DNA from: Roseburia sp.
GTDB taxonomy: Bacteria > Bacteroidota > Bacteroidia > Bacteroidales > Bacteroidaceae
NCBI GenBank assembly: GCA_023665185.1
Contig: JAMPEL010000005.1
Location: 1-64,000, forward strand
DNA: 64,000 nucleotides
Direction of reading: 5' to 3'
Shown here: positions 1 to 9,465 of the stretch, piece after piece
Numbering within the stretch: position 1 is the stretch's first letter
How the letters are laid out: each line of letters opens with the position of its first letter
Position numbers and translations under genes: made by a program
The notes under the pieces: model-generated
Databases searched by the model: none
Told to the model about the DNA's origin: nothing
What the model saw: only the letters and a program-made list of their open reading frames with translations

Positions 1-263
1 CCCCGAAAAACAAAAATGGATTTTGAACCCGAAAAAAGACTATTTTAAGACAAAAATTTCATAACCCACTGATTATCAACACATCCTATTTTGGTCTCAA
101 CCATGCGTTTTACGTCTAAAATCGCGAGTCTCCTGCCGAAAATATATTTTACTGAATATCAACAACTTATCAGCAAAACCCCGAAAAGTCAGGTACTGAC
201 AGGGAATGAGGAAAGGCGAAAAATGTTAAAATTCCGCCCTTCCCGACAAGTGACATAATGTCA
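1..263 (+). repeat. Dispersed noncoding repeat, copy A (right part only)
   Basis: This is the right-hand part of a repeat of about 620 bp that recurs at 8844-9465, 26897-27523, 34856-35469 and, inverted, 48790-49410. The window edge cuts off its left part. It contains the shared block ending in TTTTGAACCCGAAAAAAGAC, a TGATTATCA-type palindrome near 71, a related TGAATATCA near 151, a TGTTAA site near 223 and the terminal palindrome TGACATAATGTCA at 251-263. The right end faces pta, about 300 bp downstream. No coding capacity is supported. Confidence 0.85.
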
Positions 264-394
264 AATACGTCTGCCTGCATATTCACAAAGCTTCGTGTCT
301 TCAGCAAGACATCTGCCGAAAACACCCTCTACCGTTTTATTCCACTTTATTCCACCCGCATTCCTGTTCAATAAAAAAAATAAATGAATCCTTA

Positions 395-426
395 TTTTCT
401 CTTTTCGGAATGTATGCTTAAATTTG
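395..426 (+). promoter_or_regulatory. Candidate promoter for pta-ackA
   Basis: The -7 element TAAATTTG at 419-426 fits the Bacteroidota consensus TAnnTTTG. A TTTT at 395-398 lies 20 bases upstream, in place of the usual TTTG. This would give a leader of roughly 125 nt before pta. The rest of 264-560 holds nothing else that I can identify. Confidence 0.45.
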
Positions 427-560
427 CAATGCGTATAAACAGTCCTTTTAAATATGACAAGAATCCAGCCGCGCGACCAACAGGCGGCTGCCCGCAAAAG
501 CGCGGAAACAGCAAACTTAATCGGAAAAGACAAGAAACCTAACATAAAAAAAACAAAAAC

Positions 561-1571
561 ATGGACTTAATCAGTAGTATCATTGAACGTGCGAAGGCTG
601 ATAAACAGCGCATTGTGCTTCCTGAAGGAACAGAAGAGCGCACACTGACAGCAGCCGACCGCGTATTGGCAGACGGTATCGCCGAGCTTATCATCATCGG
701 CAATCCGGACGAAATCCATGCCCTCGCCGACAAACTGGGCTTGAAGAATATCGACAAGGCGACTATCATCGACCCTGAGAACCATGCAAAGAAAGAGGAG
801 TATGCGCAGCTGCTTTGCGAGCTTCGCAAGAAGAAGGGCATGACCATAGAGGAGGCGCGCCAAAAAGTGCTGGACCCGCTCTATCTCGGATGTCTCATCA
901 TCAAGGCGGGCGATGCTGACGGACAGCTTGCAGGCGCACGCAACACCACAGGCAACGTGTTGCGCCCGGCATTACAGATTATCAAGACTGCTCCAGGCAT
1001 CTCATGCGTGAGCGGTGCCATGCTGCTCATCACACAGACCCCACAGTATGGCGAGAACGGTGTGCTCGTAGTGGGCGATGTGGCTGTCACTCCGGCCCCG
1101 GATGCCGCACAGCTCAGTCAGATTGCAGTATGCACGGCAGGCACGGCAAAGGCTGTTGCTGGATTTGAAGAGCCGCGCGTGGCCATGCTCTCATTCTCAA
1201 CAAAGGGAAGCGCAAAGCATGAAGTAGTGGACAAAGTGACTGAGGCATTGAAACTGGCAAAGGAATTGGCTCCGGAACTCAAAATCGACGGTGAGCTTCA
1301 GGCCGACGCCGCCCTCGTTCCAAGCGTAGGCGAGTCGAAGGCTCCAGGAAGTGACATTGCAGGACATGCCAACACACTCGTATTCCCGAATCTTGAGGTA
1401 GGCAACATCGCATACAAACTCGTACAGCGTCTGGGAAATGCCGATGCCATCGGTCCTATCCTTCAGGGTATCGCACGTCCGGTCAATGACCTCAGCCGTG
1501 GCTGCTCTGTCGATGACGTGTACAAGATGGTTGCCATCACAGCCAACCAGGCTATAGCCGCAAAGAAATAA
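561..1571 (+). CDS. pta: Phosphate acetyltransferase
   Basis: Interconverts acetyl-CoA plus phosphate and acetyl phosphate plus CoA in the cytoplasm, the first step of acetate production. The 336-residue protein is the short single-domain Pta form, consisting only of the PTA_PTB catalytic domain without the N-terminal regulatory part of the long enterobacterial enzyme. Family blocks are clear: the N-terminal IVLPEGTEERTL region, the PSVGESKAPGSDIAGHAN block near residues 253-270 and GPILQGIARPVNDLSRG near the C-terminus. It is followed 159 bp later by ackA on the same strand, the usual pairing. The ATG follows an A-rich leader, typical where Shine-Dalgarno sites are weak. Confidence 0.97.
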   Translation: MDLISSIIERAKADKQRIVLPEGTEERTLTAADRVLADGIAELIIIGNPDEIHALADKLGLKNIDKATIIDPENHAKKEEYAQLLCELRKKKGMTIEEARQKVLDPLYLGCLIIKAGDADGQLAGARNTTGNVLRPALQIIKTAPGISCVSGAMLLITQTPQYGENGVLVVGDVAVTPAPDAAQLSQIAVCTAGTAKAVAGFEEPRVAMLSFSTKGSAKHEVVDKVTEALKLAKELAPELKIDGELQADAALVPSVGESKAPGSDIAGHANTLVFPNLEVGNIAYKLVQRLGNADAIGPILQGIARPVNDLSRGCSVDDVYKMVAITANQAIAAKK

Positions 1572-1730
1572 ACATTCAGACAAGCCGGAACGGCAAGGCG
1601 CAAGGACGGAAAGAGAGGCTGCGGAGGAGGACATTTCTGGACATCCACCGTATTTCAATCCTGCCGTCTGTGTCATCTATGCCTGTAAAGACTCCGGCTT
1701 ACACAACAACTTATTTTAAATAAAGGGACA

Positions 1731-2927
1731 ATGAAAATATTAGTGCTCAATTGTGGAAGCTCAAGCATCAAGTACGCGCTCTACAATATGGACGACCGCT
1801 CAGTGGTCACATCCGGAGGAATAGAGAAAATCGGACTTCCGGACTCTTTTATCAAAATCAAGCTGGCAGATGGCAAGAAGGTTCAGATTAACGAGCCGAT
1901 ACCGGAGCATACAAAAGGTGTGCAGTTCATATTTCAGGTGCTCACAACCGGTGACTATGCCGTGCTGAAAGACCTGCACGAGCTTGACGCCGTAGGCCAC
2001 CGCATGGTACACGGCGGCGAGAAATTCAACAAGAGTGTGCTGCTCACCGACGAGGTGATGGCTGATTTCGCTGCCTGCAACGACCTTGCGCCGCTCCACA
2101 ATCCGGCAAATATAAAAGGTGTGAACGCTGTGAAGGCCCTGCTTCCGGAAATACCGCAGGTAGGTGTGTTCGACACAGCTTTCCATCAGACAATGCCCGA
2201 CTATGCCTACATGTATGCCGTGCCTTACGAACTTTATGAGAAATACGGTGTGCGCCGCTATGGCTTCCACGGAACAAGCCACCGCTACGTGTCACAGCGT
2301 GTATGCGAGTTCCTCGGCATCAATCCTGAAGGCAAAAAAATCATCACTTGCCACATCGGCAACGGAGCTTCGATTGCAGCCGTGAAAGACGGCAAGTGCG
2401 TGGACACCTCTATGGGACTCACTCCACTCGAAGGTCTGATGATGGGTACACGTTCCGGTGACATTGACGCAGGTGCCGTGACATTCATCATGGACAAAGA
2501 GAATCTTGACAGCAAGGGATTGTCCGACCTTCTCAACAAGAAATCGGGACTCACAGGCGTGTCTGGACTGTCGAACGACTTCCGCGACATTCTTGCCGGC
2601 ATTGCAGAAGGCAACAACCGCGCCCGCATCGCTAAGGAGATGTACACATACCGCATCAAGAAATACATCGGCGAGTATGCCGCAGCAATGGGCGGAGTGG
2701 ATGTCATCCTCTTCACCGGCGGAGCTGGCGAGAACCAGTGGGAGGTGCGCGACGGCGCCACACAGGGACTTGAGTTCATGGGAGTCAAGATGGACGACCA
2801 GAAAAACCGCTCATGCAGAGCCACAGAGGCTGTCATATCGGCAGAAGACTCAAAGGTTACTGTTTGCGTCATCCCTACCGACGAGGAACTTATGATAGCA
2901 CAAGACACACTTGAGCTGGTAAAATAA
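1731..2927 (+). CDS. ackA: Acetate kinase
   Basis: Converts acetyl phosphate and ADP to acetate and ATP, completing the Pta-AckA pathway. The 398 residues match the usual family length. Both family signatures are visible: VLNCGSSSIKYALY at residues 4-17 and GFHGTSHRYVS around residue 180. Also present are HRMVHGGEKF and the nucleotide-binding stretch CHIGNGASIAAV followed by MGLTPLEGLMMGTRSGD. It is co-directional with pta and ends at a strong hairpin terminator, so the two genes probably form one unit. Confidence 0.98.
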   Translation: MKILVLNCGSSSIKYALYNMDDRSVVTSGGIEKIGLPDSFIKIKLADGKKVQINEPIPEHTKGVQFIFQVLTTGDYAVLKDLHELDAVGHRMVHGGEKFNKSVLLTDEVMADFAACNDLAPLHNPANIKGVNAVKALLPEIPQVGVFDTAFHQTMPDYAYMYAVPYELYEKYGVRRYGFHGTSHRYVSQRVCEFLGINPEGKKIITCHIGNGASIAAVKDGKCVDTSMGLTPLEGLMMGTRSGDIDAGAVTFIMDKENLDSKGLSDLLNKKSGLTGVSGLSNDFRDILAGIAEGNNRARIAKEMYTYRIKKYIGEYAAAMGGVDVILFTGGAGENQWEVRDGATQGLEFMGVKMDDQKNRSCRATEAVISAEDSKVTVCVIPTDEELMIAQDTLELVK

Positions 2928-2959
2928 GCCCGCCAATACGGCAAACGCTGACATATTGA

Positions 2960-3000
2960 CAAGTAGGCAGGTTGACAAACAGACAACTTGCCTACTTGTT
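2960..3000 (+). terminator. Terminator after ackA
   Basis: An inverted repeat CAAGTAGGCA...TGCCTACTTG, extended by GTTG/CAAC, is followed by a T-rich run. It closes the pta-ackA unit. Confidence 0.8.
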
Positions 3001-3031
3001 TCTGTTTGTCAGACAAATAAACCCTAAAAGT

Positions 3032-3062
3032 TTTGCGCTTTTGGCAGAAATGTGTACCTTTG
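3032..3062 (+). promoter_or_regulatory. Promoter for the psd-pssA unit
   Basis: TTTG at 3032-3035, a 19-base spacer and TACCTTTG at 3055-3062 form a perfect Bacteroidota housekeeping promoter. The start point should lie near 3069, leaving a leader of about 140 nt before psd. Confidence 0.85.
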
Positions 3063-3210
3063 CCTAAATTATATGTAAAAGCATAACAACAAAGCGGACA
3101 GTTTATACACCAACGGTATCTTCTGCAAGGGAAAATAGCACGGAAAGTAAAAACAGACAGCAGGAACCTGATGAAACTGTCCTCATATTGTGACTCATAA
3201 CCATAGAGAC

Positions 3211-3915
3211 ATGAATTCAAACAAACCGATAATTCACAATAAACGAAGAAACAAAATACGAATACACCATGAAGGAGTCAACATGCTGATTCTTTCCGGT
3301 GTCGCATTGATTGTAATCCTCGTTACACTGTGGCTGACTTGCGGCACTTGTTTGCTGTTCTATGTTCCGGCAACCATACTGTGCATTGTCTATGGCATCA
3401 TGCTCAATTTCTTCCGCTGCCCTATACGAATGTTCCAGGGTCCGACGACCAAATCCATTGTGGCGCCGGCCGATGGTCATATAGTGGTAATAGAAGAGGT
3501 GGAAGAAACAGAGTATTTTCACGACAAACGTCTGATGATTTCCATATTCATGAGCCTCACCAATGTACACGCAAACTGGATACCGTGTGAGGGAACCATT
3601 GTCAAAGTGGCTCATCAGGACGGCAATTTCCACAAAGCATATCTTCCGAAAGCAAGCACAGAGAACGAGCGTTCAATGGTTGTCATACGCACTCCACACG
3701 GACAGGAGGTCATGGCACGCCAGATAGCCGGAGCAATGGCACGCAGAATTGTCACCTATGCGGAAGAAGGAACGGAGTGTTTCATCGACGACCACATGGG
3801 TTTCATCAAGTTCGGCTCGCGCGTAGACGTTTATTTGCCAATAGGGTCAGAAGTACTTGTCAAACTCGGACAAGCCACAGTGGGCGACGAGACGCTTATC
3901 GCAAGACTGAAATAA
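3211..3915 (+). CDS. psd: Phosphatidylserine decarboxylase family protein
   Basis: Converts phosphatidylserine to phosphatidylethanolamine at the inner membrane. It belongs to the short Bacteroidota/archaeal-type Psd family (234 residues from this start). A hydrophobic segment lies near residues 25-60, followed by the conserved [14 protein letters not shown] block, the VNVHANW-like stretch (here [11 protein letters not shown]) and [11 protein letters not shown] near the C-terminus. The Gly-Ser of that last motif is the expected self-cleavage site that forms the pyruvoyl group. The ATG at 3211 keeps the conserved KIRIHHEG N-terminus. An in-frame start 21 bases upstream is possible, and the ATG after GGAG at 3283 would cut off conserved residues. 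The next gene, pssA, makes its substrate. Confidence 0.95.
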   Translation: MNSNKPIIHNKRRNKIRIHHEGVNMLILSGVALIVILVTLWLTCGTCLLFYVPATILCIVYGIMLNFFRCPIRMFQGPTTKSIVAPADGHIVVIEEVEETEYFHDKRLMISIFMSLTNVHANWIPCEGTIVKVAHQDGNFHKAYLPKASTENERSMVVIRTPHGQEVMARQIAGAMARRIVTYAEEGTECFIDDHMGFIKFGSRVDVYLPIGSEVLVKLGQATVGDETLIARLK

Positions 3916-4038
3916 CGGACATACCCTTGCCGGAGCAAATGCCCGAAGCGGATTCCGGACAAGAGTTTCCTGTTTCATTATAATCAAGAGCGACACCAGC
4001 CGTTCATGACAACATACAATTCAAAAGTTCTAATCACC

Positions 4039-4800
4039 ATGTCTACTTTAGTACGCAATATTCCAAATATCATTACATGCTGTAATCTTATTTGTGGCTG
4101 CATCGCAACAGGTGCGGCATTCCATCACAATTTCACCACGTCATTCATCTTTATCCTGCTCGGCGCCATGTTCGACTTTTTCGACGGAATGACAGCCAGG
4201 GCGTTGGGAGTGTCGGGAAAACTCGGCATTGAGCTCGACTCGCTTGCCGACATAGTAACTTTCGGGGTAGCTCCATCTGCAATGGTATTCACCTTGTTCA
4301 CTGAGGTACGCTACCCGGAACTCATCTACAACTCTTTCTGGTTTACAGTGATGCCATTCACAGCGTTCATCATGGCAGCATTCTCAGCTATGCGGCTTGC
4401 CAAATTCAACATTGACGAACGGCAGCACACTACTTTCATCGGAATGCCAACACCGGCAAACGCCATTTTCTGGGCAGCCCTTATCTCAAGCAGCGAGGCA
4501 TACCTGACATCACCAATGTTCAACGCGCCTTTCCTGCTTGCATTTGTCATCATGTTCAGTTGGCTGCTTGTATGCGAGATACCAATGTTTGCCCTGAAAT
4601 TCAAAAGCATGGCATGGACAGCAAACAAAAGGAAATATGTATTCCTGATACTTTGCGCATTAATTTTGGGCATATCGGCAAGCGCAGGAACTGTATGCGG
4701 GCAGACATTCAGATTCCTGTCGCGCGGCATCGCCGGTTGCATAGGACTTTACTTGTTCATGTCCATTATCTTTTCTTATACGCGGCACGACGAACAATAA
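4039..4800 (+). CDS. pssA: CDP-diacylglycerol--serine O-phosphatidyltransferase
   Basis: Joins serine to CDP-diacylglycerol to make phosphatidylserine, the substrate of the upstream Psd. This is an integral membrane CDP-alcohol phosphatidyltransferase of 253 residues. The signature DG(x2)AR(x8)G(x3)D(x3)D is intact, running from FFDGMTAR to LDSLADIV near residues 42-70. Several hydrophobic helices follow. The start at 4039 gives the family N-terminus MSTLVRNIPNIITCCN; an upstream in-frame ATG at 4006 exists but adds residues not typical of the family. It lies 123 bp after psd. Confidence 0.96.
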   Translation: MSTLVRNIPNIITCCNLICGCIATGAAFHHNFTTSFIFILLGAMFDFFDGMTARALGVSGKLGIELDSLADIVTFGVAPSAMVFTLFTEVRYPELIYNSFWFTVMPFTAFIMAAFSAMRLAKFNIDERQHTTFIGMPTPANAIFWAALISSSEAYLTSPMFNAPFLLAFVIMFSWLLVCEIPMFALKFKSMAWTANKRKYVFLILCALILGISASAGTVCGQTFRFLSRGIAGCIGLYLFMSIIFSYTRHDEQ

Positions 4801-4906
4801 TACGCGCCGCATGTTATAATGTATGGAGGAATCAGGAAAATACAGTTCCGCTGTATTCATCCCATTTCTGCCGTACAAATCTCACCCCTACAAACATTGA
4901 TTGATT

Positions 4907-5167
4907 ATGCTACACTTCTTAGGCTTTATACTTCTGTTATTCTTATTGTTCATCATCGGCATCGGACTATTCGCAAGCGCGGTAATGCGCAAGATTTTTG
5001 GAGGCACTGGTAACACGCAATCTGCGGACAACAAAAGCAGGAACGGTTTTTCAGGCAGAAATGAAAAAAGCCGGAACAGCCAGAAATCAGGGAGAAAAAA
5101 CAACAAGAAAAAAATCTTCACAGAGGACGAAGGTACATACGTGGACTTTGTAGAAGTGAAGGAGTGA
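4907..5167 (+). CDS. DUF4834 family small membrane protein
   Basis: Small protein of 86 residues with one N-terminal hydrophobic helix (LHFLGFILLLFLLFIIGIGLF), then a basic Asn/Ser/Lys-rich linker and a short acidic tail containing TYVDFVE. This matches the DUF4834 family of Bacteroidota, which has no known function. The topology suggests an inner-membrane anchor with a short cytoplasmic tail. A TTG six bases upstream is an alternative start. It sits between pssA and rmuC on the same strand and is probably in that operon. Confidence 0.8.
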   Translation: MLHFLGFILLLFLLFIIGIGLFASAVMRKIFGGTGNTQSADNKSRNGFSGRNEKSRNSQKSGRKNNKKKIFTEDEGTYVDFVEVKE

Positions 5168-5223
5168 CATTCCTCCCCACTCCATCAACTGACATTTCTC
5201 AAACTTTATCAAGACACAAGACT

Positions 5224-6576
5224 ATGGGAATCGTTTTGTACATTATAGTGGCAGCCGCAACAGGAACTGTCATAGGCTATGTCATGCGCAACAAAGAAGC
5301 AGGTAAGCTGGCTGGCGAGGCCGACTTTCTAAGAAAAGATAACAGCAAGAAAGATACGGAACTGGCCGATTTGAAGAACAAGCTGAATGCTATGCAGGCA
5401 CAAATTGCCGGATATGTAGGACGCATTGCCACAGCTGAGGCAGATAAAAATGCAGCGGAGAAGGCTTTGGTGCAAGAGAAAAGTAATAATGAGCAGCACA
5501 TCAAGCTGATTAAAAAGAACTACGATGATGCGCTGGAATCCATGAAAAGCCAGTTCTACGAGCTTGCTGTGAAAACACTGAATGAGCACAGCGAGGAACT
5601 CAAGCGGAGTAATCTGGAGCAGATTGCCGGCATTGTAACTCCGGTGAAAGAAGAGATGGACAGAGTGAAGAAAGCTGTGCAGGATGTCGGGACAAGCAAT
5701 GCCGCACAGAAAGCATCGGTGGAGAAGGCTATTGAGGGACTCGCGGCGCAGACTCAAAGGATGGATCAGAAAGCGACAGAGCTTACCAATGCCCTGAAGG
5801 ACAAAGGGAAAGTACAAGGTGACTGGGGCGAGCAGTTGCTGGAAAGCATTCTTGAGGAAAGCGGACTCAGACGCGGACATGAGTATGAAACGCAAAGCAA
5901 CATAAAGGATGAGGAAGGAAAGAACCTGCGTCCGGACGTCATTGTGCGTTGTCCCGGCGGAAAAAACATCATCATAGATTCCAAAGTGTCGCTCACGGCA
6001 TACCTCAACTACACCGGGGCACAAAGCGAAGAAGAGAGCCGCCGCTACGAGAAAGACAATCTGGCATCAGTGCGCCGCCATATCGACGAGCTTGCGGCAA
6101 AGAAGTATGAGAAGTATGTGCAGAATACCATATCACACGTGCTGATGTTCATCCCTAACGAAGGAAGCTACATCCTGTCCTTGCGCACCGACCCGCAACT
6201 TGGGCAGTACGCTTTCAAGAAAGGCATACTGCTCATCAACCCCACCAACTTGATGATGTCCTTGCAGCTCATCTACAATCTGTGGCAAAGCGAAAAGCAA
6301 AGCAGAAACATCGAGGCAATCATCAAACAAAGCTCAGAGCTATACGACAAATTCGTCACTTTCGTGGAGACATTTATGAAAGTGGACGAGGCACTTAAAA
6401 CGGCTCAAAGGAATTGTGACACGGCTTTCGGACAACTGTCAAACGGCAGAGGAAATATCGTCCGCCGACTGGAGGGACTCAAACAGCTTGGGATAACCCC
6501 CAAGAAGAGTATTCCCGGCAAACTAACGGAGGAGAATGCACCGGAGACGGAAACTGGAGTGTTACCGGGAGAGTAA
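5224..6576 (+). CDS. rmuC: DNA recombination protein RmuC
   Basis: RmuC-family protein, thought to act as a nuclease that limits rearrangements at inverted repeats. The 450 residues start with one membrane helix (LYIIVAAATGTVIGYV). A long coiled coil follows to about residue 200, and then the restriction-endonuclease-like RmuC core, with GDWGEQLLESILEESGL, RPDVIVRCPGGKNIIIDSK and VSLTAYLNY. The ATG at 5224 is chosen because it puts the membrane anchor at the N-terminus; the in-frame upstream extension is not family-like. It lies 56 bp after the DUF4834 gene. Confidence 0.94.
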   Translation: MGIVLYIIVAAATGTVIGYVMRNKEAGKLAGEADFLRKDNSKKDTELADLKNKLNAMQAQIAGYVGRIATAEADKNAAEKALVQEKSNNEQHIKLIKKNYDDALESMKSQFYELAVKTLNEHSEELKRSNLEQIAGIVTPVKEEMDRVKKAVQDVGTSNAAQKASVEKAIEGLAAQTQRMDQKATELTNALKDKGKVQGDWGEQLLESILEESGLRRGHEYETQSNIKDEEGKNLRPDVIVRCPGGKNIIIDSKVSLTAYLNYTGAQSEEESRRYEKDNLASVRRHIDELAAKKYEKYVQNTISHVLMFIPNEGSYILSLRTDPQLGQYAFKKGILLINPTNLMMSLQLIYNLWQSEKQSRNIEAIIKQSSELYDKFVTFVETFMKVDEALKTAQRNCDTAFGQLSNGRGNIVRRLEGLKQLGITPKKSIPGKLTEENAPETETGVLPGE

Positions 6577-6756
6577 AACAAGGGACATACGCAGAGTTCC
6601 GCATCAGCAAAGAAGGCACACTATCTACCGCTCGAAAACAGTCGCTCCATGTCGCCGGCTGTCCCTCATCAGTAAAGAAGGCACACATTCAATGCCGACA
6701 CCCTGCAATAACAATATTGCCGCATGGCAAAACAGGCGGCAGACACAGTACAAGCA

Positions 6757-6780
6757 ACGGACTTACAGTCCGTTTTTTTT
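6757..6780 (+). terminator. Terminator upstream of the Smr gene
   Basis: ACGGACT, a three-base loop and AGTCCGT are followed by eight T residues: a compact intrinsic terminator closing the psd-rmuC unit. Confidence 0.85.
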
Positions 6781-6811
6781 GTACCCGTTCCACGACTTTT
6801 CAGCCTTACCG

Positions 6812-6842
6812 TTTGTTTTGACGCTCATTATATTTACCTTTG
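6812..6842 (+). promoter_or_regulatory. Promoter for the DUF2027-Smr gene
   Basis: TTTG at 6812-6815, a 19-base spacer and TACCTTTG at 6835-6842 match the Bacteroidota promoter exactly. The expected start near 6849 gives a leader of roughly 78 nt. Confidence 0.85.
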
Positions 6843-6926
6843 TATCCGGCAAAGAAAAAACAAACACAGGCATATGGAATCCTCAGAGAGCGCATCCGTA
6901 GCCTCACAGATAAAAAAACTTTTTAT

Positions 6927-8048
6927 ATGAAAATAGGAGATAAAGTAAGATTCCTAAGCGATGTCGGCGGAGGAATAGTCCGCAAATTCGAGAAAGGCAA
7001 CATGGTGCTGGTGGAAGACGAAGACGGATTCGAGATACCGGCACTGATTTCCGAATGTGTGGTCATTGACACAGATGACTATAACATAGCCAAAGTCGAT
7101 ACCATCGGGAGGAAGAAACAAGATAAAAAGACCAATCCACATCCGGCAACCACTGTATCCGTAAGAACTGTGGCACAGCAGCCCGACATGGATGAGGAGG
7201 AAGAAGAAAAGCAGGTCACATTCAAACCCAAGCCGGAAGAGCGCAAGGATGGTGACAAGCTGAATGTCTGTCTGGCTTTTGTGCCCAAGAATGTAAAAGA
7301 AATATCCTCGACCGTATTCGACACATACATTGTCAACGACAGCAACTTCTTTATCAATTATACCTATATGTCTGCTGAGAACTCGGCATGGAGACTGCGC
7401 TCCACCGGTGTCATCGAGCCAAACACAAAGCTCCACATCGAGGACATCACACATTCTATGCTGAACGACATTGAGCGTGTGGCTATACAATTCATTGCTT
7501 ATAAGGAGGACAAGACATTCCTTATGAAGCCGGCTGTGGGAATGGATATGCGCATAGACACTACCAAGTTCTACAAACTGCATACATTCCGTGAAAGTAT
7601 ATTTTTCAACGAGCCGGCACTTGTCTACGACATCATCAAAGACGACATACCATCAAGACCTCTTGTCGTGAACGCGGCAGAACTGAAGAAAGCCATGTAT
7701 GAGAAAGCCGAGGTGGACAAGCCCCAGCGCAGTGCCGCACGCGCCACGAAGAAAGAGGACAAGAACGCAGTAGTGGAAATAGACCTCCATGCCGATGAGT
7801 TGCTTGAAACCACAGCGGGAATGTCGGCAGCGGACATCAAGGAATATCAGCTGAACATATTCCGCCGGACAATGGAAGAACACATAAAAGAGAAAGGCCG
7901 CCGCATCGTGTTCATCCACGGCAAGGGCGAGGGGGTGCTCCGCAGTGCCATCATTGCCGAACTGAAACACAAGTACAAGTCGTGTACTTATCAGGACGCC
8001 TCATTCCAACAATACGGTTTCGGCGCCACAATGGTCATCATACACTAA
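6927..8048 (+). CDS. DUF2027 and Smr-domain protein
   Basis: The 373-residue protein has an N-terminal DUF2027 region (MKIGDKVRFLSDVGGGIV onward), an acidic linker near residues 85-100, a beta-rich middle domain and a C-terminal Smr domain. The Smr part holds EIDLHADELLE and the catalytic-loop motif HGKGEGVLR near residues 330-340. Smr domains bind or cut nucleic acids in MutS2 and in stalled-ribosome rescue factors; which substrate applies here is unknown. ATG 6927 is chosen because it fits the promoter and the family N-terminus; upstream in-frame codons lie in the leader. Confidence 0.9.
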   Translation: MKIGDKVRFLSDVGGGIVRKFEKGNMVLVEDEDGFEIPALISECVVIDTDDYNIAKVDTIGRKKQDKKTNPHPATTVSVRTVAQQPDMDEEEEEKQVTFKPKPEERKDGDKLNVCLAFVPKNVKEISSTVFDTYIVNDSNFFINYTYMSAENSAWRLRSTGVIEPNTKLHIEDITHSMLNDIERVAIQFIAYKEDKTFLMKPAVGMDMRIDTTKFYKLHTFRESIFFNEPALVYDIIKDDIPSRPLVVNAAELKKAMYEKAEVDKPQRSAARATKKEDKNAVVEIDLHADELLETTAGMSAADIKEYQLNIFRRTMEEHIKEKGRRIVFIHGKGEGVLRSAIIAELKHKYKSCTYQDASFQQYGFGATMVIIH

Positions 8049-8152
8049 AACTAATACTAAAAAGGAACGGGGAAAGGCACTCTGCCGGTATCCGTCAGAC
8101 ACACGAATACCGGCATCAGCCGCCAAACCAATTCGCTTAAATACTATATATT

Positions 8153-8470
8153 ATGGAGAAAAGAGAAGCATTCAAAATGTTCCTGAAGCCGGGCTTCAAG
8201 GAAGAGTACAAAAGACGCCACGCAGCATTATGGCCAGAAATGCGCCAGTTGCTCCAAGAAGGCGGAGTTTACGATTATTCCATCTATCTTGATGAGGAGA
8301 CAAACATCCTTTTTGCATTCCAAAAGACAAAAGGAGACGCAGGTTCCCAAGATATGGGCGAGAATCCTATCGTCAAAAAATGGTGGGACTACATGGCGGA
8401 CATCATGGAGGTAAATCCTGACAACTCACCGATTTCAATCCCGCTGCCGGAGGTTTTCCACATGGATTGA
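8153..8470 (+). CDS. rhaM: L-rhamnose mutarotase
   Basis: Predicted to interconvert the alpha and beta anomers of L-rhamnose in the cytoplasm. The 105 residues match the RhaM/YiiL family length (a small ferredoxin-like alpha-beta barrel). Family landmarks are FKMFLKPGFKEEYKRRH near the N-terminus, with the conserved His in RRHAALWPEM, then YDYSIYLDEETNILFAF and a C-terminal WWDYMADIME segment. No other rhamnose-catabolism gene lies nearby, so it stands apart from a rha operon here. A hairpin terminator follows directly. Confidence 0.93.
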   Translation: MEKREAFKMFLKPGFKEEYKRRHAALWPEMRQLLQEGGVYDYSIYLDEETNILFAFQKTKGDAGSQDMGENPIVKKWWDYMADIMEVNPDNSPISIPLPEVFHMD

Positions 8471-8489
8471 GAGACTGACCGACTTGCAC

Positions 8490-8534
8490 AAGCACTTTAA
8501 GCAGACCCTCAAAAGGTTTACTTAAAGTGCTTTT
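8490..8534 (+). terminator. Terminator after rhaM
   Basis: AAGCACTTTAAG at 8490-8501 pairs with CTTAAAGTGCTT at 8521-8532, and a T-rich tail follows. From here to 8843 I see no gene. Confidence 0.8.
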
Positions 8535-8843
8535 CTTTTATACAACAGTCAAGAGACACCCCCCAAAAGGAGGCAATCCAACCGAGATTCTTCCACGATT
8601 CTTCTGCGGAGCAACTCCAGTCTCACCCTATATCCACCCATACCTTCCGCCGTCAGCCTCAACAGAACAGCCTTGTCATTCTACAAAAAGACAAAACGGA
8701 AGTCGAAAGCCAATTTCATTCCACCAAATTCAACAAACCGCAAAATTCACGGACGACACATCAACAAATACACAGCAAACAAGCCAATTTTCTTACAAAA
8801 TATCAGCACACAGTTTATTTAGACTACTTTTAGGCAACCCTCA

Positions 8844-9465
8844 AATGTTAAAAACACGACCCCGTAGAATCCGCTCAAAATGAACCAGACCTTACCACGG
8901 TTGCAAAAACGCGATTCTACGGAGGCTTTTGAGCCTCGAAAAACAAGAGGACAAATAGAACAATCCGACCGACTAAAAGATACATAAAATTCATTCAGAA
9001 CACACCTTTCCCATCCAAAAGCCCAATAAACCCCAAAATTACAAGGTGCTGAAAATTTATTTCCAAGGCACACTGATTTTTTGCGCAAGGTGAACGAAAT
9101 TTATTTTCAAGGCGCACAAAATTTTCAAAGCCCGTTTTTCGGCCCAAAATCGGGCTTTTTTCCGAATCACGTCCTCAAAAAGAAGACAGCCGCCTTTTCC
9201 ATGCCCCGAAAAACAAAAATGGATTTTGAACCTGAAAAAAGACCATTTAAAGGCAAAAATTCCATAACTCGCTGATTATCAACATATCCTATTTTGGTCT
9301 GACCTATGCGTTTTTGATCAAAAACTGCCTCCATTTAGCAAAAACAGTATTTATTTGATTATCAGCCACTTACCTTTAGCATTCCGAAAAGGCAGGCTTC
9401 AGTACAGCTCGAAAAGCTGCGAGAATGTTAAAAAAGAGGCTTTTCCCGAAAGTGTCATAATGTCA
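8844..9465 (+). repeat. Dispersed noncoding repeat, copy B (complete)
   Basis: Complete 622-bp copy. From left to right it has a TGTTAAA start, the inverted repeat arms CCGTAGAATC(C)GC and GCGATTCTACGG about 45 bp apart, and two direct repeats of AAATTTATTT(C/T)CAAGGC(A/G)CAC starting near 9053 and 9097. Then come a hairpin AAAGCCCG...CGGGCTTT near 9127-9156, paired TGATTATCA palindromes near 9273 and 9357, a TTTTTGATCAAAAA palindrome near 9312 and the end palindrome TGTCATAATGTCA. The right end faces the RNA gene promoter at 9795. Confidence 0.9.

Noticed and set aside
264..560. Riboswitch or attenuator upstream of pta
   Set aside because: No conserved fold or terminator-like alternative is visible; only a candidate promoter.
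561..1571. Minus-strand shadow frames within pta and ackA
   Set aside because: They are antisense to well-conserved enzymes and have no domain or start support.
8527..8883. Plus-strand open frame of 118 codons after rhaM
   Set aside because: Starts within the terminator hairpin, low-complexity composition, runs into the repeat; no recognisable domain.
8819..9088. Minus-strand open frame in repeat copy B
   Set aside because: It lies inside a noncoding repeat, and the frame is interrupted compared with copies D and E.
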